Both the position numbers and the translations under genes were made by a program. 64,000 nucleotides of DNA, taken from Daedaleopsis sinensis. Lineage: Eukaryota; Basidiomycota; Agaricomycetes; Polyporales; Polyporaceae. Within the stretch, counting starts at the first letter, position 1. Every line of letters starts with the position of its first letter. The notes beneath the pieces are model-generated. The model saw nothing but the letters and a program-made list of their open reading frames with translations. It was not told where the DNA came from and made no database searches. Below, piece after piece: positions 47,596 through 59,320 of this stretch. The stretch is from NCBI GenBank assembly GCA_033807695.1, contig CM066300.1:2604001-2668000 (forward strand). The letters run 5' to 3'.

Positions 47596-49058
47596 CTACT
47601 CTGCCACAGACCATTTCGCGCCCATTGCGATACTCGTCATAACCGGGACCCGGTTCGACGCGGAATTCAGGAGTCGGGCCGGATTAAGTATGCTCAATAT
47701 GTAGATGGCCACGACAACCATTGCACCATCGAGGACGTCTAAAGGTACATTGAATTAGCATGAGATATGTCATATTAAAGGAATCGTCACATACTGAAAT
47801 ATACTTGTGTTTTGATAATACGCCCACTGAACCCGTCAGCCAGCTCCACAGTACGGTATATGGCCCTGAAATGCGGACGAGTCAGCGGCTTATAATAGTA
47901 TAGGATGTCTTATCCAGCCGGCATACCTGATGTAGAGGAAGAGAGTAGCTGAACATATACCGAACGCTAATTGCTTCAAGGTGTTATCCATCGGTACCTT
48001 CTGGGCAAGATATTCTGCAGTGATCGTCTCGGCTGAATCATTGGCGAGCAGAGTGTGCCGAGGCTTCGCCTTGACGTAGTGGAAGAAATACTCAGCCATG
48101 AGCACGCAAAATACGGTCAAAGACACTAGAGCACGAATACGTTAGACAATATGGCTGGACATGCACAGCACATCGTACCAAGCTGGAAAGCAATCCCGGC
48201 GAGCATGATGTTGGATCCCTTAGTAAGGAGACTCAGCATCGAGTTGGTCAAGCAAAATGGAGACTAAGCTCACCAATTTTCCCATGTCGCGGTTCGTACC
48301 GGCAGTAGCAGCAATGCCGCCACCAGCCGACTGAATCACCAGCGCAACTATGTCCTACACGCATGGTAAGTTCAAGACACTAACCAAAGCATGGAGAAAG
48401 CATTCGTACGACTGTCAAGAAGATCCGCGAGTCTGAAGAATGATTTAGGTAAGATCACGAGATACCAGGAAGCTATGAGCACTTACAGAGTCTTGCACTC
48501 AGGCGACTGTACTTCTCACCAACCAGGGTGGACATTCTCCCGAATGCAATGAAGATGGCGCCGATCAGGGGAGTAGGCGCGATGATCGTACACACTATCC
48601 TGAGGGATATGAACATGAATTAGCGGTGCGCTCCTCCTGCTCGAGCAGAAACTAGGGACACACTGAATGAGGAATGGCGTGTTGTTGAGGTGATCATAGC
48701 TAGACCATAGTCGCCCGAACCAACCGACCACCTCGCCGAACGCAGCGAGAACAGCGGTGGGAATCAACCACCATGCTCGATATCGGACAGCTTGCGCGAG
48801 ATGGAGGACTACACCAGACGTTGTATGCCATTAGACAGACCCAAGGTATGTTCTACTGAAGCAGACACTCACAGGTGGAGATGCCGAACAAAACGACGAA
48901 GATGTAGCACACACTCTTTGTCGGTAAATAGCCATAGAAAGGAGAGATGAGGTGTCCCTGAGCATCGTGATCCACAAGGACAGCTAGTAAAGACATCGTC
49001 GTTAACATCGGTCTAAGCAGTGGTTGAAGGAGAGCGGTGGCTTACGTTTATTAGTCAT
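47596..49058 (-). CDS. RTA1-like membrane protein, copy 2
   Basis: Tandem paralogue of the RTA1-like gene at 44.9-46.3 kb, same strand. A short first exon (MTNK plus one base, from 49058) joins VLVDHDAQGHLISPFYGYLP, with the same phase-1 intron as copy 1. An in-frame ATG at 48996 is an alternative start. Next come TKSVCYIFVVLFGIST, RAWWLIPTAVLAAFGEVVGW, FGRLWSSYDHLNNTPFLIQ and APTPLIGAIFIAFGRMST. A long hydrophilic loop in MSLTVFCVLMAEYFFHYVKA...KVPMDNTLKQLA matches the equivalent segment of copy 1. The last exon is DVLDGAMVVVAIYILSILNP to the TAG at 47596. Introns are 50-60 nt. A MITE sits about 170 bp upstream. Confidence 0.86.
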
Positions 49059-49228
49059 GACAAACTGCAGAAGAAGAAAAGAACAATGCTGTCGTCGAAA
49101 GTAGAAGAAGGTGATGCCGTCTGTCACCGAGGTATCTTCAGCTTTTGTACCACGATACATGCCCGAGCGAGCACTGCATGTCACCTTGAAACGGAGGTGT
49201 AGTGAGCGACCGACATGTCACATTATTA

Positions 49229-49595
49229 GCCCTCCTCAATTATTCGAAAGAGAGGAAATCGGGAGGAAATCTCGCAACTGTGGTGACGGGCGCGCGAGAG
49301 CCGATTGACAGCCGGACGTTAAGGAAACCGACGAGGGACTTGCAAACGTCCATCCCTCTCGCACTAATCCTTCAGTAATCTGCGCATCTGGAGAACATGC
49401 ATGTCGACGTCCTCCTCTTTCGAACGACATGCAACAAGGCCAGTGCAGCAGAACGTACTCGCAGATTTGAGGTATCCCTGAATGTTTCCGACGGCGCCTC
49501 GCATTCGGCTGTCACGTCCCCATCACCATCACTGCCAGCGACCAGCTGGCGAGATTTCCTCCCGATTTCCCCCCTCTCGAATAATTGAGGAGGGC
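49229..49595. mobile_element. MITE, 367 bp, TA-flanked
   Basis: The ends are inverted copies of about 50 bp: GCCCTCCTCAATTATTCGA is identical at both ends, then GGAAATCGGGAGGAAATCTC after a few mismatches. TA flanks both ends (49227-49228 and 49596-49597). There is no coding capacity. The terminal repeat differs from that of the 6-kb element, so this is a separate family. It lies in the 5' region of RTA1 copy 2. Confidence 0.85.
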
Positions 49596-49660
49596 TATTG
49601 GAGGGCGAACAGACTGCGGCCGACTCTGGAGCATGCACGGTCACAGGCAGACATCAAACC

Positions 49661-49679
49661 GCAGCGCACTGTGCGCTGC
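49661..49679. repeat. perfect 19-bp palindrome
   Basis: GCAGCGCAC-T-GTGCGCTGC, about 65 bp outside the MITE. It may be a binding site; nothing else known. Confidence 0.75.
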
Positions 49680-51102
49680 GAATCGTGTACATAGCAGCTG
49701 TGCACGTTCCCCAAGCGACCTTCATGGTGGTAGCGAGCTCGATCACGAATGTCCATCATTGCACTCCGCCCCCACTTCTCCATTGGCTGCGGGCCTTTGT
49801 AGGCCTCTCACCGCATTCGAACCATAGCTATTAGCACATCTGGAATTTCAGTGAGTATCGAACATCAACCAGTCAGCGAAAGAGATCAATCCTTACTGCA
49901 CAGCCATAATGTCAAGGTCTCCGACATACTCGAACCGCCCCAGCTGCGACGCGGCGCCAACCACTGTGCGCGTTTGAAATGGCATTAGCCCTCCGCAGCG
50001 AACACCGTGAATCTCGGAAGTCCGCAGTGTCCTGTAGTCGTCTTGCTGCTGAGTATGGTGCGCATGAGAGCAGTGCTTGCAGATGCAAGCACCAAGTGCA
50101 AAACTCAATAGTAGTTAGAAACCTGATACTGCGTCTTGACGAGAGGACATCTATGATGACGTTGGGCGATGATGGCGGCAGACTGCAGCTCTCAACGTGT
50201 CCGAGGCCTCACATGCACATGAGTAGTAAGTACTTACCATGATCATGCCGCACCCGCAGCCTGATTCCGCAGATGAGCGCAATCCCTGAGATTGGATAAG
50301 ACATAACTCAGGCTGTTGGAGGTTTCCAGTCGAAGAGATTAACTGTGTTGACACAGGTTGACACGGCGGCCGAACTCCATAAGCGCCTATACGAGGCTGT
50401 GCTGCTCCTCATAAGGCAACCGTTCAGGATCGGTCGTTCGAGTTAGCCACTTCTTCCTGCATCCCAGTGATGCACAAGATTTTCAATAGGTAGGCTTAAC
50501 GATTCGGTGGTTTTCACTGTTGCAGACGAATATCAACAAATCAGATTCGGCGCTACCTATTATTCGAATAGTTTGGGTTTTGACATTTTGATCGCTTCGA
50601 AGTAGGCCCCTTCGAAAACAGGAGGCCACATATTTCAGCTAATAATGATGAGGGAGTAGTAGGTGCCGGAACCCGCCAGGACGTACGAAGTCGACGATTA
50701 AGGAGAGAATGTGTGCACCGTAGTTGTCCGGATAGTAATTGTAGATCCCGAGCAGATTTTTCGAGCTCGAAGACCTGTTTACTATACTACGAGTACGGAG
50801 CATACTTTGAAGTTTGCAAGATCACTGCAGGATAAGGTCGCAGTTAGTATAGTCCAGAGCGTCAGAGGGCAACTGCGAGCACGTACGAACTCGGAGATTT
50901 CTAGATCTGGCGCAAGGATCGCCACTGTAGAGCGAGTCACTGCAGATTGTGTGCCAGTCCGTTACATTGGTGATCGAAAGAAACATAGCAATGAGCAAGC
51001 AATGAGATCGCACAATCGACAGCTGGAGGTACTGCATACAGCAATTTGATACAACAATTGATCCCATACTCGATTAATCAACTAGTCCATCGCGCCCACG
51101 TC
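49680..51102. other. gene-free stretch
   Basis: 1.4 kb with only short, non-family ORFs. A tandem GTTGACAC pair lies at about 50349-50366, and an inverted 9-bp AATAGGTAG/CTACCTATT pair at about 50488 and 50560. These may be old transposon traces. Confidence 0.35.
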
Positions 51103-51899
51103 TCACACCGCCCACTTCTTCCACTCGCTGCCCTCGGGCGGCTTGACCTCGACCTTGGCCTTCTTGACCTCGTCCCAGTTGGTGCTGAGCGTGGTCCCGC
51201 CGCTCTCTGAGTAGCTCTTCATCATCGCGCGTCGGGTGTCTTCATCCGCATCGGCATACAACTTCTGGAAGAAGTCGTTCACAGCAGCGTCGCCGCCCGC
51301 ATTGGGGTCCTGATCGGGGGAGACGGTCTTGTCCGCGCTGAGAATCTCGGTGGTGATGCCATCCCAGTTCTTGCGCGGCTTGCGAGGAGCCGAGCTTGGG
51401 GAGGCTGGACTGGTGGGGAAGGAGGAGAGCGCTGCGGTAGAAGGGTCAGAGGGGGTCCAGGGATTCGTCGACGCGTAGTAGACACATACGATCTGGGCTA
51501 TCACCGACGAGGGCTCCCCATCTTCCTTGGGCAGCTTTGACCAAGCGGACCTCGATCTTGACCTTGCCCACAGAGTAATCACTCTTAGAGGCATCGATCT
51601 GACCTTTGAGAGGTTCGAGGACGAGAGCCTTGTCTCCATGCGAAAAGGAGAACTGGTGCGCCACAGTTCATGTTCAACATCATTCTCACTCAAAATATGG
51701 ATTGGTGGGTAATCGCGTACCTTCCTGGGCTCAAAGACGATCTTTACCTGCTCCGGATCGGCGCCCTTATCGAAGATCGACAGGGTGACCTTCTCGTCTG
51801 TTTCATAGAATTCATGTCTGGATTACAGGTGTTCGGGTGCATCTGTATCAAGCCAATGATGTTCAGAGGGAGTGTTGAGACGTACCTCGGTGTAGTCAT
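51103..51899 (-). CDS. SGT1: SGT1 co-chaperone, CS + SGS domains, no TPR
   Basis: HSP90 co-chaperone linked to SCF ubiquitin ligase and kinetochore assembly. Start exon 51899-51886 (MTTP plus two bases) joins 51817-51721 and gives RHEFYETDEKVTLSIFDKGA, the start of the CS (p23-like) domain. It continues SFSHGDKALVLEPLKGQID and VGKVKIEVRLVKAAQGRWGA. A linker rich in Ser/Pro leads to the SGS domain: RKPRKNWDGITTEIL, NDFFQKLYADADEDTRRAMM and KSYSESGGTTLSTNWDEVKK, ending EGSEWKKWAV. Yeast and human SGT1 begin with a ~120-residue TPR domain. None is found in front of the CS domain here, and a short first exon with a good ATG explains the start. Confidence 0.88.
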
Positions 51900-52261
51900 T
51901 GTGATGTATGCGCCCTAGCCTGGCTAAGAGCTGTCTGGAGGCAGAGTGGCGTGTAGAAGAGAGCAAGGAAAGGGCCAGGAGGAGGTCATGGCCGGTGTGC
52001 AATACTTATTGTAGCACGAAGAAGGCAAGGGGGGGAGAATATTCTAGAAGCACGTGACGACTCAAGGAAAGTCGGGTTCCGGGGAAGGGGAAACAACGGA
52101 GATGGCGATCGGGCGGCTGGCCCGAGTTCTCGTCCAACACAGACACGACGTCATTCGCCCATTCGCCCGCCAATACGATTGTCTTAGTCTAGCCATGCCC
52201 CAGATCCACCCTCTTCGTTCTTCTCCTGCTCTCCCCCGCTCGCCTCTGCCATCCTGCTGCC
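51900..52261. promoter_or_regulatory. divergent promoter, SGT1 / GST
   Basis: 362 bp between divergent ATGs. A heat-shock-like arrangement (TTCTAGAAG at about 52042-52050, an inverted nTTCnnGAAn pair) is present. This fits an HSP90 co-chaperone or a stress-induced GST, but a full heat-shock element of three units is not evident. Confidence 0.45.
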
Positions 52262-53663
52262 ATGTCTGCATTCCCCAAGGCTGCCCTCTACTACAGTCCC
52301 ATGTCCATCTGGGCTTCAGTTCGTGAGTAGTCACATCGCATCGTGTGCGCCGGAGATGTTCATTGACGCACCCTCTAGCCCTCCTCGCACTGTAAGTGAT
52401 CGGTGTGTCTTTGCTCCAATCGGCACTCACACACTCGCGTCGTCTTTAGCGAGGAGAAGGGATACGGAAGCGATGAGATAGACCTGAAGAAAGTCGACCT
52501 CGGTGAGCGATCTCTCCCTCAGAGGATAAATCGATTTTGACTGGCCTTCGCGTTGTTCAGCCAAGGGTGAGAACTTCGACCCCACCTACTTGCGTATCAA
52601 CCCAGGTGGTACGTTACTTTTCTTCATGCCGTCTGTCCGATCCATAGCAGACCATTGGTAGGCACTGTGCCCACCCTCGTGGTTCCCCTGGAGAAAACTC
52701 TGGCTCCGGAGATTGAGAGTCGTTACAAGGCGATCCAGGATACAAAGGTACTGCTCTTATCTTTGTGTATGCGAACAACTATCTCACCAGATCTTCGATA
52801 CAGTCAATCGTGGAGTTCCTGGACAAGTCTCGCTCCGTCCAGTCGCGCACCCATACCACGTCCTCCGCGCCATCGCCCTCTCTTGCGCCTGCCACTATTG
52901 CATTCAATACCGTGTCCAACCTCACCATTGAGCTTCTCCACAGCCAGGCAGCTGACCCAAACGCGCTCTTCTACATGAATGCGCGCTCGGATGAGGAACT
53001 ACGGGGGCTCGCACAGAACCTTCTGCCTTTCCTCACGGGAAGACGCGACGCTCTGGCAAAGCTTCTCGCCGATAGCGACTCCTCCACGATCCAGGTCTCA
53101 GACAAGACTAAAGCGTTCTGGCAAGTGAAGAAGCTTGCTGCGGAGAAGTTCCTCCAGGTCTTTGAGAAAGCGAACTCGAGTGACCTTTCAGATTTGGAAC
53201 GACAGAACCGGGAAGAGTATCTGAAGTCCTCACGCGCCGCGTGGATTGGTCTGAAGGATGCGATCATAACTCTCAACAAGGAGATCATTGGGCCATATGT
53301 GCTGGGTGAGTGATCAAGCATTTGTATCCATCTCCTGAATACTAATCGACGTTGTATGCCGCTATAGGTGATCAGCTGTCTATCGCAGACTTGCACCTGG
53401 CTGCCTGGCTTGCCCGCATTGCGTCCCTTTCCGGTGCTACGGTGTCGGATGACGGAAACACTGCCGTCGCCAAGATCGAGGCTCACATCGAGAGTGGCTT
53501 TACGCTGCCGAAGGAGTTCTCTGTCGCTGAAGCGCGTCGTCGAGCCGGCATTCCTGCGAACGGGGCTGAATCTGCGGAGAGGCAGACTAAGCTCGCGGCA
53601 TTCTGGGACATAATGAAAGAACGTCCAAGCTGGAAGAAAGTCTACGCGACGGAGTTGCACTAG
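52262..53663 (+). CDS. glutathione S-transferase-like protein, 352 aa
   Basis: Thioredoxin-fold plus helical GST, probably detoxifying electrophiles or peroxides. Seven exons (52262-52322, 52379-52391 [13 nt], 52450-52502, 52561-52608, 52662-52747, 52804-53305, 53368-53663) total 1059 nt. The N-terminal domain reads LYYSPMSIWASVP, LLALEEKGY, NFDPTYLRINPGGTVPTLVV. The C-terminal domain contains DKTKAFWQVKKLAAEKFLQ and GDQLSIADLHLAAWLARIAS, the latter matching the GST N-capping/hydrophobic-staple region. The protein is about 100 residues longer than usual, with the extra sequence between the two domains. GSH-binding residue identity (Ser or Cys) is not certain. Confidence 0.85.
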
Positions 53664-54437
53664 AAGAACTGGAGCTTGAGACGGTGACCTTAACAGACGA
53701 ACTGTAGCGTCAATCATCCAATTGCTTACGACTTTTGGCAGATGTGGGCTACTAGGAGGAATTCGAAGGACTCTCAGCTTGGTCCGGATCTGGTCCAGAT
53801 GAAGCGATTGGGGCAAAGCTATGTACAAATAGGAGTCAAATGTGATTGCATTTTCAAGTCGATACGACATCGCGGAAGAACCTTTGATGAGGCGTCCATC
53901 ATATGGCCGGAAGTGTCGCCCAACTCAAAAAGGAAATATGTAGGTAAGTACTTACCATCGTCGAGGGTGCTGTACACGGCGGGGTCCAAAGCCCGCCCTA
54001 CTGCCAATGATCTGCAGCGCTGTCTAGCTAGTTGTTGATGTAGTGTCCTGTGCTAGAGTGTAATGCTGAGACTTACGGGTGCATCTGAGTTTATGGGGGA
54101 CGCGTCGCTTGGGATGACCGCCGGGAGGAGATGCAATGTCAGTAGGCGCGCGGTGAAGCGGGGCGGAGTGATCTGAGACGCCTGTACGGGTTTGTGCCGC
54201 GCAGAGCAAGGCAGAGCACTGCTCAATCTCTTATCCTGTCTCCCTCTTTCTCTACCATCCCATCCTCTCCCGCTAATCCGTAATCTCCACCCCCCTTCTC
54301 CCGCCTGTTGCCCCCCTGTGCTTCACCGGCACCCCTGGCCTACCAGACCTATACCGCGACCACTGGATACTGGCCGATCGTGACAGCCAAGCAGGTTTTT
54401 GGCGTCCACCCTCACCCAAGAAACTCGTAGCTTGGCC
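53664..54437. other. intergenic GST / galactosyltransferase
   Basis: 774 bp with a CT-rich promoter-like tract at about 54235-54330 just before the next gene. No gene or repeat seen. Confidence 0.4.
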
Positions 54438-57270
54438 ATGTCCTTCGTCCGAGACTTCTTCGCATCCACGACACCCAACAATGTTCCACTTTCCAGAGTA
54501 GGCTCCGCCGGGCAGGATCTCCCTCACGACGACTCGACAGAACCTGGGCCCTCGATCACTTTAGGACGTACGCAGACAATACCCAACTCCTCTGTTCCAT
54601 TGTACGACGAAGATGAAGAGGATTTCAACGCTCGCGCAGTCCCGCGCAGATCTTCAGACAGGGCCCGTCTCTACCCCCCTAGCGCCCGCGATGCGACATC
54701 CTCTGTCTGCTCGACCGCGTCGACCACACCAGTTCCCTCTCGCGCTCCCTCTCCACCCCCGTTCTACTACTCAGGCACGTCGTCGTGCAGCTCCGATAGC
54801 GAGAGCGAGCCCGATTCCCCCTTGCTTGGCCCCACACGACGCCGACAGTCATGGCGCGAGAGTGAACGCCCGCGTTGGTGGTCGCTCCCATTCGGCTCAG
54901 GCTCGAGCTCAGTGAACGGAGCGGAACCATGGCGGAGACGACGGCAATGGAGGGATTTGAAGGGCATTTTGCGATCCTGCAAACGCATCTTCCGTAGAAT
55001 GGTCCGGCATCCGTTCTTCCCCAAGACACCTGTTACCATTGTACGTCTAGTCCTCCTCTCTTCGGTTCCAGGCCCATGGGGATCTGTCTGGGCTGCGCGA
55101 GCTCCCATGGCCAGTTAACGATCCCCGTGTCCCTCATTGCCGCATTCATGCTGTTTAACACCGGTCCCCGTCGCGATGGAGGAATTGGCAGTATGATGAA
55201 CCTGTGCGTGTGTGTATGATATGCTCATTGAATTTGACTTTTGCAGCTGCTCAGTCTCCTCCTGTTCGCCATCTTTGGTGTATCCCTCACATTCCTGCTC
55301 ATCTATATCCTCAACCCGGACAAGGAGCCGCTCCCATGGCGGGGATACTGCACATTGCCCCAGCGCTCTGCTGGTCCTCCCTCGTTATCTCTTTCGCCAA
55401 CTGCCTTGCTGCAGACCCCGATCTCGACCAACTTTACCCCGACGGCTTTCCCGCCATCTGACTTTGATTCGCTCGCGCCTGCCGGCGTGTTTGTCGGGGT
55501 CTTCTCGGTTGATACCGCGATCGAGCGAAGGATGCTGGTGCGGTCTACCTGGGCGAGCCATGTGCGGAGCAGGGAAGGTGCGGGCGAGGGCGATGGGGGA
55601 CTTGGAACGTCAAGGACAATCGTACGGTTCATCTTGGCTCAACCTCGAAAGGACTGGGAGCGGCGGTTGAAGATAGAGATGGAGAGTGAGTACACCGGCC
55701 CCAGCACCATCGCGGTCTTTCATCCATCTCTGACGTCTTTTCAGTCTACAAGGATATAGTGATACTACCCGTTCCAGAGAGAATGAATGATGGCAAGACG
55801 CATGCATTCTTCTCTTGGGCCGCCAATCACTCCTGGGTTCCTCCCATCTACTCTGATACCTTTGAGAAGGTGCCGACCAACTTCACATACCTCAAGGACA
55901 CCAATGTTGCTCCTGCTCTGGCATCGCACGATCCTATCCGGGCCCATCTAGACCAATCCATGAATGCTCATCCTCGACCATGGGTCAGACCCGACTTCGT
56001 AGTCAAGGCCGACGACGACTCCTTCATTATACTTGCGGAGCTCGAAGCCCGCCTACGCGTCGAGCTTTACAAGGATCCTCTTCCTCCACCGTCTCTTGCG
56101 TATATGCAGAAGCAACAGTTCCCAAGAGCCGACTCCGGTGCATATGACGATGCTGAGCAGACCGTAGCTTCTGATGAAGTGGATCACACCTCCTCGTCAA
56201 CGTCTTACCTCACCCGTCCCCCGCCAGTGTTCGCTGCGGCGCCCAGTGCGCTAGATCTTCCCATGTCAGCGGACCCCTTGGTGTTCTGGGGCTATCTCGT
56301 CAAGAACCGGTTCATGGCAGGCGAGCTGTACGCGCTCAGCTATGCTCTCGTCGACTGGATCGCCAACGATCCCCTGGTCAAGACCATGACGCGAGGTGCC
56401 GAGGACAAGCAGACATCGAAGTGGATTCGTGCCCACCCACGTGCCCAACAGGTGCGGTGGTCGAGCGAGCGTTGCTGGATCTACGATCATCCACGCGCAG
56501 GGACCGTGTAAGTCAAACATTCTTCTATTGCTGCCTATCAGAACCCACATACTGATACACGCGCGGTTTCTGACATGTCTGATAGATACTCCCACGGATT
56601 CTTATTCCCGTCGGAGGTATCTCGTGTGCAGGAGGCCGTCCGCCGCGATTTGGAACACCTCGCACAGCAGATGTCGAAGAGCGAGGTATCTAGCATGACG
56701 CACACTTCGGCGCCAGGACAATACGTGCCACCACCGGAGAAGTGGGCACACTCGAGCGTATCAAAGTTCCACGCGCGCTACTCTCCGCCGGTGCCGGATC
56801 TCAACTTGGACTACAGCGTAGAGGCACTCGTGGAAGGCAGCGACATGTCCATGCTTCATGACGGTCAGCGTCCGCGCGTATCTGTGGCATCACGTCGAGC
56901 TGACACGAGTTACTACGCAGACGGCTCTTTGACACCCGAATCGGCTTGGAAGTACCGCGAGGGGCGCCGGAAGCGCTACCAAGGGAAACGCGTCGGCGGA
57001 ACGATCGTGGTGCACTTCATCAAGAAAAACATGTGGTTTTTGGAGACGGCAGCAGCGCTGCTGCAGGGAGAAGAAGTGACACCGCTCGAGCACGCACTGG
57101 AGGATTCTCGTGAGCGGGGCAGGGAAAAATCCGAGCCCACCGCGGACGGCGATGCTGAGGCCCCGCTCTCGGTGGCGGATGGCAACGTCGTGCGTCGTGC
57201 GGGCTCGGACAATGGCCAGAGATCAGGACAGACTCGAGCCGATATCGATGGACGGACAGTCGTTTGTTGA
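54438..57270 (+). CDS. GT31-type beta-1,3-galactosyltransferase-like Golgi protein
   Basis: Type II membrane glycosyltransferase; the acceptor is unknown. Four exons (54438-55040, 55247-55685, 55745-56507, 56586-57270) total 2490 nt, 829 aa. A ~200-residue Ser/Pro/Arg-rich cytosolic arm precedes the single TM helix LLSLLLFAIFGVSLTFLLIY. Lumenal motifs are GVFVGVFSVDTAIERRMLVR and STWASHV (the family's 'R...IR.TW' region), RPDFVVKADDDSFIILAELE with the metal-binding DDD, and FWGYLVKNRFMAGELYALSY. There is also a C-terminal VHFIKKNMWFLETAA. The ATG at 54438 was chosen because the frame has no earlier ATG. Intron 1 is long (206 nt). The extended cytosolic arm and ~160-residue C-terminal extension are longer than in animal GT31 enzymes. 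Confidence 0.85.
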
Positions 57271-57729
57271 GTGCGCAGGATCACAGGGCAGTAACGACAT
57301 CCAACATACAGTCTCTCATATTCACCAGGCGGATAGAATTCTCTCTCTTTCACCTTCAATTACCCCCGGTCCTTACATTCGCACGCTTATATCCCCGGAC
57401 CTTTAGGAATATCCTCAGTCTTATGTTGCTATCCGCCTGTAGCTTTGGTATATAGTTGCTGTTGCTGTTGCCCTTGTCGTTCACGATCACCTGGCACATC
57501 TAACTACTTAGTAACCCTTCCATCTAACTGCTCGTCTGTAAATTATCCCCCATTATATCTACTTGCACGACATCCTCAATTAGAACAGACTTTTTGGAAC
57601 GCCTTGGCTGTTCTTAGACAAGATTTTTCGTTCCGCACGTGTGCGGTTCCGCGAGGGGTATTCATGCTGCATCGCATTTCCCGCAATATTACAAGCTTAT
57701 CGAGGTGAACCATGTATGTGGGGGTATAA
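57271..57729. other. convergent 3' region
   Basis: 459 bp between two converging stop codons, AT-rich and 3'-UTR-like; nothing else seen. Confidence 0.35.
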
Positions 57730-59320
57730 TCATCGTCCTCCGAACGGCGGCTGAATAAACGATGGCTGAAAGAAAGGCAGTGCCGGTCGTACGTTGTCAA
57801 AGAACGGGAGCTGGGGAGGGGCTGCATAAGCATTGTACTCCAGTGGGGTCCTGGTCTGCAGCTTCCGACGAACGGCGCCACGGATCGATCCCTCCCAGTG
57901 CTGGAACCACTCGCCTTCCCGGAGGCCGATGAGGTGGACTAGCCCTTCGGGGGTCTGCTGCCAGCGCCCGTCGTTGGAGTTCGGAGGAGGAACAGTCCCG
58001 GGGGGCTGGAGTTGCCAAGTCTTTAGTGCATACGCGCCGCCGCACAGCTGCCAGCGTCCGCCGCCACGACGATTGAAGCGCTTGAACAGCCAGATGAACG
58101 GATAGATGAGCAGAATCCACAACAAGGCCTTGAGCCACATGTTTGAGAGGATACGCGAGAGCCTGTTGTCGGGGCGGATGCGGATCTTGTGCTGGGACAG
58201 GTCGAACGAGACGGTGATGTTGTGGCGGTATACAGAACGGATCGCCGTTCGGATCGCTTCTTGTAGGTTCGCCGTGTTCCACCCATAGACGACCTGCGAG
58301 CCAAGACTTGAGCACTGGGCGGCGCGGTATCATCGTCTGCATTAACATACCTTAGTGTACGTGAACTCCTTCAGCAGTTTGTCGCTCGCACAGTACTCGT
58401 CGGCCCATTCTCGCAGTGTCTTCGATGACCCGAGCACCATAGCGCGGTCGGGCGGCGGAGCGACTGAGTTCTGGACCCAGATGTCCGGGGTAACCGCGAC
58501 CCAAGGGGGCAGGCCAGCAGCCCTCCGGAGCTCCTTCCGTTCTTGTGCAGCCTTCCGTTCAGCCCTTGTCGCCTTGCGACGACCTGGAGTCAATCCTCGC
58601 TCCCCATCATCGTTCACAAGGTCGTTGGAGTCCACTTCCATGAACATCTTCCCTCGATAGGCAGGTTCAACATCAGGGACACTCCAATGGACGGGGCCGT
58701 AAACCATATAGGGGGCAAGATCGATGTAGAAGTCGAAGTCTAGTGATGCACGCCTCAATGACAGGCAAAAATAGCAAGGTGCGCATCGACGTACCGGTGA
58801 CAGTCTCGGTGTAGACCTCCGTCCGGTGGGTTGTAATCCCTTTGGAGTCGGTACTCGAGACGGTGCGCGTCCGGTGTTCAGTGTGAGTTCCCCGTGCGTG
58901 CATGCAGTACTCCGGACGGGCGGTCGATTGGGACAGAAGGAACCGATATAGCGCCTCGCCTGGCATAACGACTCCGAGTGAGAACCAAGGCTTCTAGCTC
59001 GTAGTCCCAAACACACAAGTAACCTTGGATCTCGTTCACTCACCATCCTCGTTGAGATGTGAATCATGCGAGACTATCTCCTTCCCAGAGATGAAGAACT
59101 CGGCCTCGTATGGGGTGAACTCGGGAGGTGGCTCTTCGCCTCCGGGTGGTATGTACACGTTCTCGAAGGCGCGTTCGGTATACTTGGGAACTTCGGAGTC
59201 ATCTGGCGGTGGTAGAGACGGATCGAACTGCGAGCCTCCTGTCGAAGGGCCGGCAGCTGCGGGGTCGGTTTCTACAGAATCAGAGTAGTCCGGTGGTGCC
59301 TTCTTGTCGGTGACCGACAT
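57730..59320 (-). CDS. conserved fungal single-TM protein, function unknown
   Basis: Four exons (59320-59044, 58959-58795, 58739-58351, 58293-57730) close in frame: 1395 nt, 464 aa. The N-terminus is acidic, Pro/Ser-rich and disordered. It is followed by PEFTPYEAEFFISGKEIVSH and GEALYRFLLSQSTARP. The middle has DFDFYIDLAPYMVYGPVHWS and a basic coiled segment (KATRAERKAAQERKELRRAA). After LREWADEYCASDKLLKEFTY comes one TM helix, KALLWILLIYPFIWLFKRF. The C-terminal part, which includes HLIGLREGEWFQHWEGSIRG, ends in Pro/Phe-rich sequence. It looks conserved and folded. I recall similar unnamed fungal proteins but no assigned function. Confidence 0.75.

Noticed and set aside
48994..49058. Starting RTA1 copy 2 at the ATG at 48996
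   Set aside because: Possible, but the paralogue has a tiny first exon and phase-1 intron at the equivalent place, which is matched by starting at 49058.
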